Shown here piece after piece: positions 1-6,832 of a stretch of 40,821 nucleotides of DNA. The notes under the pieces are model-generated. The model saw only the letters and a list, made by a program, of their open reading frames with translations. It did not search any database and was not told the origin of the DNA. Location: positions 1 to 40,821 of the forward strand of contig JALOTJ010000014.1 in the NCBI GenBank assembly GCA_025457965.1, given 5' to 3'. Made by a program: the position numbers and the translations under genes. Numbering within the stretch: position 1 is the first letter of the stretch; each line of letters opens with the position of its first letter. This DNA comes from Spirochaetota bacterium (GTDB lineage: Bacteria; Spirochaetota; UBA4802; UBA5368).

Positions 1-95
1 CCGCCGTACGCCCCGGCGCGCTCGTAGACCATCGCGGCGAGGTGGCGGTCGCGCTCGAGCATCTCGCTAAACTGCTTTTCATGGTTTTCGCTCAT
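1..95 (-). CDS. 5' end of an unrecognised gene (partial)
   Basis: Only the first 31 codons are inside the window. The gene starts at the ATG at 95-93 and runs off the left edge. A strong ribosome binding site (GGAGG followed by AAACC) lies directly upstream and fixes the start. The visible residues begin MSENHEKQFSEML and are charged and helix-prone, without a signal peptide, so the product is probably cytoplasmic. I do not recognise a family from this much sequence. A TTGACA promoter candidate sits about 40 bases upstream, which suggests that this gene begins its own transcript rather than following nhaA. Confidence 0.6.
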   Translation of the reverse strand, partial: MSENHEKQFSEMLERDRHLAAMVYERAGAYG

Positions 96-135
96 GGTTT
101 CCTCCCGGGCGGTCGTACTTGCGCACGCTGTCACC

Positions 136-164
136 AGGATGAGTGATCCGCGTGTATCTGTCAA
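136..164 (-). promoter_or_regulatory. sigma70-type promoter candidate for the gene at the left edge
   Basis: On the minus strand TTGACA (164-159) is followed after 17 bases by CATCCT (141-136). The -35 box is perfect and the -10 box weak (3 of 6). It points at the partial gene starting at 95. Confidence 0.4.
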
Positions 165-322
165 TTAGAAAACATAGTTTCGATATGATGAGTATTTTCG
201 AAATAATGTTTCGTTATGGTGTACGTACGGCCATGTGGCAGCGGGTGGGAATGAGGATTGGGGCTGCTGTGGAGGGAGGCCGGGACGCGGGGATTTAAGG
301 CCGCGCCCCGTATCGAATGGTG

Positions 323-1565
323 TCAGTGTTTTTCCGGCATGGTTTTAAGCAGCAGCCATCCCGTAACCGCGGCCATTGCGGATGCGCCGAGGATGCCGAT
401 CTTCGCCATGTCGAGCTCCTCGCTCCCGCCGAAGGCGAGGGCGGCGATGAAAAGCGACATGGTGAAGCCGATGCCCGGGCTTTCCGATAAAAAGCCCCGC
501 CGCGACGCCGAGCGCAACGCCGTGGCTGAGCGCCGCCGTTGCGTTATCACCGAGTGAGACGCCCGCGTTGGCGAGCGCGAACACGGGCATGATGACAAAG
601 GCGACCCATGGGTGAAGCGCGTGTTCGAGGCGCTGCATCGGTGATTCGACCTGGTGGCACGCGGTCTCGATTGCCTGGACGGCCGCGCGCTGGTGGTCGT
701 TGCCGATTACACCGCCTCCGGTGGTGTCTGACGATTCGAACTCCTTGATGAACAGGCGGCATCTCGCGATGAAGTCCGCGCCCGTAATGCGCGTAGAGGA
801 GGGGATGGTCATGGCGAGCAGTACTCCGGCGATGGTCGCATGGACACCCGATTTTAGAAAGGCGATCCAGAGTCCCGCCCCCAGGAGCGCATAGACGAGC
901 GGTCTGCGCACCCCCAGGCGATTCGCCGCAATAAGAAGAATGAGGAAGCCCGCCCCGACCGCGAGGCTTATAATCGATATCTCGGAGGTATAGAAGATCG
1001 CGATGACCAGCACGGCACCCAGATCATCGACGATGGCGAGCGCCGTCAGAAAAACCTTCAGGGAAACAGGTGCGCGTTTGCCCATGAGCGAGAGAATGCC
1101 GATGGCGAAGGCGATGTCGGTGGCCATCGGGATGCCCCAGCCGCGGACATCGGCGGAGCCGAAGTTGAACGCGACGTATATGAGCGCCGGCACCGCCATG
1201 CCCCCGATTGCGCCGGCGATGGGAAGCGCCGCCTGGCGCGGTGAGGCGAGCTCGCCGGTAAGGATCTCGCGCTTAATCTCGAGCCCGACGACGAAAAAGA
1301 AGACCGCCATCAGCCCGTCGTTGATCCAGAGGTGCAGCGGCTTCGAGAGCGCGACCGCGCCCGGGCCGATAGTGAGGGGAGTCTGCCAGAGAGCGCCGTA
1401 GACCTCGGCCAGCGGAGAATTGGCCAGCAGCAGCGCTATAACCGTGCAGGCGAGGAGGAGGATGCCGCCCGAGGCCTCCGCCTCGAAGAACTCCTGGAAC
1501 GGCAGCACCAGACGGTCGATCCGAGCCTTCCCGGAAGGCGTGGTTTTCTTTCCGTGTTGCTTCAT
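323..1565 (-). pseudogene. nhaA: Na+/H+ antiporter NhaA, internal deletion plus frameshift
   Basis: NhaA is an inner-membrane antiporter that exchanges cytoplasmic Na+ for periplasmic H+. From the ATG at 1565 about 363 codons read as typical NhaA. They include LWINDGLMAVFFFVVGLEIKRE (split here only for family recognition: LWINDGLMAVFF then FVVGLEIKRE) and the paired acidic transport residues in AIVDDLGAVLVIA. After FIGKP (near 477) the frame is lost. The conserved C-terminal segment [15 protein letters not shown] continues in another frame from 475 to a stop at 323. In intact NhaA about 35 residues (roughly one transmembrane helix and its loop) separate GKPLG from AGIGFTMS; here they are absent. 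GGGCATC-like sequence is expected at both ends of the missing part, so a repeat-mediated deletion is plausible. It could be a true pseudogene or an assembly collapse. As read, it would encode a 406-residue protein with a nonsense tail. Confidence 0.8.
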
Positions 1566-1637
1566 TCGGGAATACCTCTCAAATTGATTTCAAGGCGCGT
1601 CGCGGAGGGTCTCGGTGTTCGATACCCGGACAGGGTA

Positions 1638-1666
1638 ATACTACGACCGGGGCCGATCTCTTGCAA
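1638..1666 (-). promoter_or_regulatory. sigma70-type promoter candidate for nhaA
   Basis: TTGCAA (1666-1661), a 17-base spacer and TAGTAT (1643-1638) on the minus strand, about 75 bases before the nhaA start. It lies between the stop of the selenoprotein gene and nhaA, so nhaA need not be co-transcribed with it. Confidence 0.45.
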
Positions 1667-1720
1667 TAAATTTTTTCTGATTAAATATTTACGGTTATGC
1701 GAATCTGCGTTGCCGGTTCT

Positions 1721-2233
1721 TCATCGCGCGGCGGGAGGGTCTTCCGTCCGGCGGCATGCCGCCGAGCCCTCGAGGGGTTCGCTCCAGGGTCTTTTCCTGA
1801 AGGTGTTGTTCCAGTAGTTGGCGAACTGCATCGCGGTAATGAGTTTGGATATTCGCGCGCGTTCCGCCGCGGTGTAGTGCCGGTGGTACTCCGGGACATA
1901 GTCTCCGGCGGGCTCGGCCCCGTCGAGAAAGGCGCGGTCCTGCGCGTACCTGAGGGCCAGCCATTCGCGGTAGTCGAAGTTCCGCGGTTCGAGCGTTAGG
2001 AGATCTTCTATCTGTGCGTCGGTGAGTCCGAGCCGCCGGCCCGCGGCGGAGTGGATGCTCATTCAGGCATAACAGTTGTTGGCGAGCGTTACGGTGATAA
2101 GGATCTTTTCCCGGAACAGGCCGTTCGTCTTCAAAAGGGTCGAAATGAAAAGAGGCCCACGGAAGAGCCCGGCCAGGCGGGTGAAAAAATCCCCGACCGA
2201 GCTGAACCGCCGCATCGTGATGATGGAATCCAT
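1721..2233 (-). CDS. AhpD/CMD-family selenoprotein with CxxU redox motif
   Basis: The gene is predicted to be a 170-residue thiol/selenol peroxidase-type protein of the AhpD / carboxymuconolactone decarboxylase family. Reading starts at ATG 2233 behind GGGAGG (7-base spacing) and runs to TGA 1721, passing one in-frame TGA at 2065-2063. The residues around it read LANNCYA-U-MSIHSAAG. C54 and U57 therefore make the CxxC-type redox pair, H61 is the +4 histidine, and E42 lies 12 residues before C54, as Glu118 does before Cys130 in AhpD. The reading stays family-like after the TGA (GRRLGLTDAQIEDLL, then ALRYAQD and FANYWNNTF), so both halves belong to one gene. A hairpin 13 bases after the TGA fits the bacterial SECIS rule. 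CxxU AhpD-like selenoproteins are known in bacteria; selA, selB and selC are not in this window. The alternative is a nonsense-mutated pseudogene, or start of a truncated protein at the ATG right after the TGA (2062), which would lack the motif. Confidence 0.82.
2033..2049 (-). promoter_or_regulatory. SECIS-like hairpin downstream of the in-frame TGA
   Basis: On the minus strand CCGCCG, loop CGGGC, CGGCGG form a perfect 6-bp GC stem. The stem begins 13 bases after the TGA and the apical loop 19 bases after it. The second loop base is G. Bacterial SECIS elements are described with the apical loop about 16-37 bases from the UGA and a G in the first two loop positions, so this fits. The sequence is GC-rich coding DNA, where such a stem can also occur by chance. 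Confidence 0.65.
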
Positions 2234-2425
2234 TCGTTGCCCTCCCGTTCCGGATGTGTCCGCCTTCGCTGGTTTTCCTGCCGCGCGCGCCTGTTCGCCC
2301 GGTCAGTATGGCTGGTCCGGCCGCGGCAAGTAAAGCGGATTTTTCGTCATGGGGTCGCATGCCTTCGGTCGGTTCCCGTTAAAGTGCTTGCCTTTGGCCG
2401 GTGCGCGGCTAGGATTCGTGCGGTT

Positions 2426-3970
2426 ATGCTGCCCTTAATCATATCAAAGCGCACCGTGGTCCAAAAAATGCCGATGGTGTCCACCCTCGTGATAATGCTC
2501 GTGTTGAGCATATCTCCGGCATTCGCCGCCCGGCCGATCGCGGCAATGGCCGGCATCGAGGCGAAGTCGCCACGCGGGGCGCAGGTCTCCGGAATGCTCG
2601 CGGAACGCCTCTCGGCGGCCCTGCGTTTGTCCGGGGCGTTTGACCAGATCGACCGGGCGCTGCTCGCCGACCATCTGTCGCGCTACGGGTGCGATGCCGA
2701 GGCCTGCCTTCTGAGATTTGCGCGCACGGCGGGAGTGTCGCTTCTGTTGCACGGCAGGGTGGATGACCGGGGGAGCGCACTCACAATCGAGCTCGAGGCC
2801 TATGGGATCGACGCGCCGTATTTCGGAAAAATACTGTATCGGTATCGCGCCGAACTGTTCCAGGGCACGGCCGTGCTTGCCGCACGGGAACTTTCGCTCA
2901 TATGCGAGGAACACGCCGTACGGGCCCTCGCGGGAGTCCTGTCCCGCTTCAGGCTTCCGGTGCCGCTGATCGAAGACGGCGGGGGCGGGTTTTCCATCCA
3001 GGGGGACGTACGGGTGAGTGCCGGCGAGTACGAGCTGTTCCGGCCGGTACGCTCGGCCCGGGAGGACGATGTCGTGCGTACAGTCGAGAGGGCGGGGCGC
3101 GTTCGAATAGAAGATAACGGCCGTGTGGTGGGCATCGGTCCCGCATTGCCGCGGGCCGGAGATTATATGCTGACGGGATTTCAGGACGAGGCGGCGCGGA
3201 TGGCCGATCTGCACCTGGCGCGCAAGGAGGAAGCGGTTTTTCAGCACCCGGGTTATTCCGATGCGATCCTTGCCGTGATTTTCAGCGCTCCTGCGAGCGC
3301 CTCGATGCCGATCATGGCGCCGCTGGGATACTACCATTACGGGGACTTCGAGGGGCTTTCCCTCTGGGCCGCGAACGCCGCTCCATGGCTGTATCTGGAG
3401 GCGAGCGGGCTGCTTCGACGGCCCAACGACCTGCGCAAGGAAAAACGCGACGTATCGCGCGAGACCGCGGCGCGATACAACTTCGGCCTGTACATGCTGT
3501 GCGCGGGGGGGCTTCCGCTTTTCGTCGACGCGTTCGCGCATCAGTATTTGCGCGACGCCTCCCTTTACCAGGGAGCGCAGCCGGTAATCGGGGGGAATCC
3601 GACGGCGGTCTATCTTTCAATGGTGTCGGGGGGCGGAGGGCACTTCTACAAGGGGCACCGCCTCTGGGGTTATTTCTATTTTCATATAAACAACGCCCTG
3701 GTCTATTCCGCCCTGCGCGAGTACTCGTCCGCCCAGCGCTACGACCCGGGAACCGATTCGTACCGCAAATCAAAAGGCGACACCGGTCGCCTCAGGGTGT
3801 ATCTCGGCGCTCTTGGCGCCCTGAAAATAATCGAGGTGGCGCATGTTCTTTCAGTCGGACATTCCATCAGCGCGGGCAGGGTGCGCGAGGAGCGCTTTTC
3901 GATCGCTCCCGATCTGATTATCGACGAGAACGAGATCACACCCGGCCTCCGCATGACCTACAGGTTCTGA
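2426..3970 (+). CDS. exported protein, TolB-N-like front and GGGxFYKG membrane-like tail (copy 1)
   Basis: A 514-residue protein of no function I can name. I chose the ATG at 2426 because it gives a signal peptide with basic residues (KR, K) before the hydrophobic core and a cleavage site after SPAFA. The ATG at 2468 would lack the positive charge, and no Shine-Dalgarno decides between them. Residues about 36-180 look like the small alpha/beta domain found before TolB/FlgO-type proteins (MLAERLSAALRLSGAFDQ, then GVSLLLHGRV). The C-terminal third carries SGGGGHFYKGHRLWG and hydrophobic helices, similar to DUF5683-type envelope proteins. The next gene repeats the same architecture 8 bases downstream, so the two are probably one transcript and act together in the envelope. 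That role is inference. Confidence 0.75.
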   Translation: MLPLIISKRTVVQKMPMVSTLVIMLVLSISPAFAARPIAAMAGIEAKSPRGAQVSGMLAERLSAALRLSGAFDQIDRALLADHLSRYGCDAEACLLRFARTAGVSLLLHGRVDDRGSALTIELEAYGIDAPYFGKILYRYRAELFQGTAVLAARELSLICEEHAVRALAGVLSRFRLPVPLIEDGGGGFSIQGDVRVSAGEYELFRPVRSAREDDVVRTVERAGRVRIEDNGRVVGIGPALPRAGDYMLTGFQDEAARMADLHLARKEEAVFQHPGYSDAILAVIFSAPASASMPIMAPLGYYHYGDFEGLSLWAANAAPWLYLEASGLLRRPNDLRKEKRDVSRETAARYNFGLYMLCAGGLPLFVDAFAHQYLRDASLYQGAQPVIGGNPTAVYLSMVSGGGGHFYKGHRLWGYFYFHINNALVYSALREYSSAQRYDPGTDSYRKSKGDTGRLRVYLGALGALKIIEVAHVLSVGHSISAGRVREERFSIAPDLIIDENEITPGLRMTYRF

Positions 3971-3978
3971 GCGTGTTC

Positions 3979-5508
3979 ATGCTGACAGCAATGACAATGA
4001 ATCCTGCCGGATATATACAGTCACGTATCGCGCCGTCGCTGGCGGCCTTCATGGTGCTCGCCATGCTTCCGGGCGCGATGGTCCGCGCCGCGGAGATACG
4101 GGTAAATCCCCCTTCCGGAGGCGTCGCCGTTTTCGTGCTTCCCTCGGCCGATCCGGCCCTGGGCGCGCTCGGTATCGAATCCGGTGCCGCCCTTCGCGAC
4201 GCGTTCGACCGCTGCGGCCGTTTCCTCCCGGTGGAGGAGCACCAGTTGCGATGGGCCTTCAGGGGGGCAGGGAGCCCAACTGAAGATGATTTTTACGGGC
4301 GCGCGGCTCGCCTCCTCGACGTGGACCTCTACGTGGTGGTCGCGCCTTCGCGCATGGGCGAGATATACGGGGCGGCCATGCGCGTCGTCCCGCGGCGCGG
4401 TGATCTCGCACATCTCGAGCGCGTGGTGCGTTTTGAAAGTCGTATCATGGTAAACATCCCCCTGAGACTCGCGAAAGCCGCTGCCTTGCTGCATGAGGGC
4501 CTTCCGGTGAGCGCACCGGTTATCGCCCGTCTGGAATTCGAGCGCTATCTCATAGGTGCGGGACAATGGCACGGGCTCAGCGCGGGTACATTCCCCACCC
4601 GGGATCACGGTGCGATCGAGGTGCTCGTTACGGGGCGGTACGAGTCCGTTGCGCGGATACCGTCGGCAAAGCCCGGCATCGAGTCGAAGATCGTCATCCC
4701 TGTTTATCCCGATGTGCGCGGGCGGTCCCGCCGTTATGGGGCCAGAATATCGGAAAACACGATCGCCCGGTACGGTGCGGATTCGACGCTTTTAAAAAAC
4801 ACCGATCCGCGCAAGCGTTATATCGAAGGCGCGTGCATCATCAATCCCGGCGGGAACGCGTGTCTGCCCGTGTACGGCGCGTTTCTGGCGACCGGCTACC
4901 TGGGATTCCGGGACCCGAAAGCCGACGCGCCGGGGCTTGCGATATCGGGCTCGATGCTCGCACTTCAACTCTCGCTCCCCTCCTTTCTCACGGGCTTCTC
5001 CGCGCATTTTTTCCCCTGGGAACGCGACGGCGACAAGACGCGCGATATGCAGCGCCTGCAGGCGGTTATGTGGGCGACGACTCCGCTTACCGTCAGTGCC
5101 GCGTATTTCGACCAGCTCGCCGTACAGTTTTCGCGGGCGGGAGCGCTGCCGCCATTCTTCGAGGACCGCGACGCCTTTGCGGCCCTGTGCTCTGCCGTGG
5201 TCCCGGGCGGCGGACAGTTCTACAAGGGACGGCGGCTCACCGGATGGGGATTTTTTATTTCTGAGATGGCGCTGGGCGCGTGCTCGGCCTATTATTTCGA
5301 CGATCGAGGCAGGGGCCGCCTGCTGCTCGCGGCGCTGGGTACGGTAAAACTTGCGGACATCGCCTCCGCGTTCTTCATGCGGACGGGCTACGACGTCTAT
5401 AACCGCGAGACGGCCGATGACCGGGCCTCCCTCCTGCCGTTTCTCCAGATGCGGGAGATGCCGGGCGGTGAAGACGTCATGATGCTGGGCATGTCGTACC
5501 GGCCCTGA
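3979..5508 (+). CDS. exported protein, TolB-N-like front and GGGxFYKG membrane-like tail (copy 2)
   Basis: A 509-residue distant paralogue of the preceding gene, starting 8 bases after its stop, so translation is likely coupled. The ATG at 3979 gives a signal peptide (SLAAFMVLAMLPGAMVRAA). ATGs at 3991 and 3997 are in frame and cannot be excluded. The N-terminal domain again has the pattern of a long helix, then RLLDVDLYVVVAPSRMGE. The C-terminal part has VVPGGGQFYKGRRLTGWG, with further hydrophobic segments on both sides. Between these parts lies a beta-rich stretch. Overall identity to the first copy is low and concentrated in the GGG-FYKG block. Function unknown; export to the periplasm or outer membrane is inferred from the signal peptide. 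Confidence 0.75.
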   Translation: MLTAMTMNPAGYIQSRIAPSLAAFMVLAMLPGAMVRAAEIRVNPPSGGVAVFVLPSADPALGALGIESGAALRDAFDRCGRFLPVEEHQLRWAFRGAGSPTEDDFYGRAARLLDVDLYVVVAPSRMGEIYGAAMRVVPRRGDLAHLERVVRFESRIMVNIPLRLAKAAALLHEGLPVSAPVIARLEFERYLIGAGQWHGLSAGTFPTRDHGAIEVLVTGRYESVARIPSAKPGIESKIVIPVYPDVRGRSRRYGARISENTIARYGADSTLLKNTDPRKRYIEGACIINPGGNACLPVYGAFLATGYLGFRDPKADAPGLAISGSMLALQLSLPSFLTGFSAHFFPWERDGDKTRDMQRLQAVMWATTPLTVSAAYFDQLAVQFSRAGALPPFFEDRDAFAALCSAVVPGGGQFYKGRRLTGWGFFISEMALGACSAYYFDDRGRGRLLLAALGTVKLADIASAFFMRTGYDVYNRETADDRASLLPFLQMREMPGGEDVMMLGMSYRP

Positions 5509-5584
5509 CAGCGCAACCGGCCGGTCACGCTCCATTTGACGGAAGCGACGTTGATATTTCAGTGATTGGACGGAATTTACACGG

Positions 5585-5613
5585 TTGTCATTCGGCGCGC
5601 GATGTATTATATT
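5585..5613 (+). promoter_or_regulatory. sigma70-type promoter candidate for carA
   Basis: TTGTCA (5585-5590), a 17-base spacer and TATATT (5608-5613), 60 bases before the carA start. Both boxes match consensus in 5 of 6 positions. Confidence 0.55.
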
Positions 5614-5672
5614 TGACAGCACGGCGGAGGCGTTTTATTGGCACACAGACGCCACCGAAAATGAGGGAATAC

Positions 5673-6758
5673 ATGCCTTCGCACGCATATCTTGTACTTG
5701 AAGACGGGACAGAATTCCCGGGAACCCCGTTCGGGGCCGAACTTGAAAGCCTGGGGGAGGTCGTATTCAACACCTCGATGAGCGGCTACCAGGAGGTGCT
5801 TACCGACCCCTCGTACTGCGGCCAGATCGTGGCCATGACCTATCCGATGATCGGCAACTACGGCGTAAATCCCGACGATGTCGAATCGGCCAGGATACAG
5901 GTCGCCGGTTTCGTCGTAAAGGAGTACAGCAAAACCTATTCCAACTTCCGCGCGTCGATGTCGCTGGCGGAATACCTGAGACAGGGCGGCATCGCCGCCA
6001 TGGAGGGCGTGGACACCCGGCGCCTGACGCGGCATATCCGTGACAAGGGCGCCATGCGCGCCGGCATCTTCCTGGACCGGAAGGGCGCGCTCGAGAGGCT
6101 GACGGCGCACCCGAAGATGGACGGGCTCGATCTCGCTTCCAGGGTCTTCTGCGATCGCCCCTATGAATTCGGCCGGGCCGGCCTGAAGCGGCCGCCTATC
6201 GCCGTTTACGATTTTGGGGTAAAAACAAACATCCTGCGCCTGCTCGACGAGGAGGGTTTCGCCATCACCGTCTACCCGGGGAATACCCCGCTTAAAAAGG
6301 CGATCGGTGACGGGGCGAACGGCGTATTCCTTTCAAACGGCCCCGGGGACCCCGACGCCGTGGAATACGCGAAAACGCTGGTGCGTGACATTGTTAAAGA
6401 GGAGATACCTTGCTTCGGCATCTGCCTGGGGCACCAGCTTATGGCACTCGGCCTTGGCGGCCGCACCTATAAGCTCAAGTTCGGGCACCGCGGCGCGAAC
6501 CAGCCGGTGAAGAATCTTGAAACGGGCCGGGTCGAGATCACCTCCCAGAACCACGGCTTTGCCGTGGACATCGAGTCAATGAAGGGCATGGACGACGTCG
6601 AGATAACCCACGTTAACCTGAACGACAACACCGTCGAGGGTCTCAGGCACCGCCGGCTTCCCATGTTCTGCGTGCAGTACCATCCGGAGGCGAGCCCCGG
6701 GCCGCACGACTCGCGCTATCTTTTCAGGCGTTTTCGCGAGATGGTCGCGCCTCGCTGA
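5673..6758 (+). CDS. carA: carbamoyl-phosphate synthase small (glutaminase) subunit
   Basis: The subunit hydrolyses glutamine and passes ammonia to the CarB subunit, which makes carbamoyl phosphate for pyrimidine and arginine synthesis. The 361-residue length is normal for CarA. The N-terminal CPSase small domain shows FNTSMSGYQEVLTDPSY. The class I amidotransferase domain has the nucleophile elbow FGICLGHQ (C251) and QYHPEASPGP (H337, E339), so the catalytic triad is complete. I chose ATG 5673 because GAGGG lies 6 bases before it; the in-frame ATG at 5661 has no binding site. carB is not adjacent, so the large subunit must be encoded elsewhere. It stands alone behind its own promoter, with nrdJ next downstream. 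Confidence 0.95.
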   Translation: MPSHAYLVLEDGTEFPGTPFGAELESLGEVVFNTSMSGYQEVLTDPSYCGQIVAMTYPMIGNYGVNPDDVESARIQVAGFVVKEYSKTYSNFRASMSLAEYLRQGGIAAMEGVDTRRLTRHIRDKGAMRAGIFLDRKGALERLTAHPKMDGLDLASRVFCDRPYEFGRAGLKRPPIAVYDFGVKTNILRLLDEEGFAITVYPGNTPLKKAIGDGANGVFLSNGPGDPDAVEYAKTLVRDIVKEEIPCFGICLGHQLMALGLGGRTYKLKFGHRGANQPVKNLETGRVEITSQNHGFAVDIESMKGMDDVEITHVNLNDNTVEGLRHRRLPMFCVQYHPEASPGPHDSRYLFRRFREMVAPR

Positions 6759-6786
6759 GGCGATGCCGGTCGTTGTCGTAAATATA

Positions 6787-6815
6787 TTGAATCCCCTTTC
6801 GAATTGCATTATCTT
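6787..6815 (+). promoter_or_regulatory. sigma70-type promoter candidate for nrdJ
   Basis: TTGAAT (6787-6792), a 17-base spacer and TATCTT (6810-6815). It lies just upstream of the GGAGG at 6822-6826, so the 5' leader would be very short (roughly 10 bases). The close spacing makes it uncertain. Confidence 0.3.
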
Positions 6816-6832
6816 CTCAGTGGAGGCCGCTT

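Noticed and set aside
2051-2425. Long upstream extension of the first tandem envelope protein
   Set aside because: The extension is antisense to the selenoprotein gene, has no binding site and would bury the signal peptide inside the protein.
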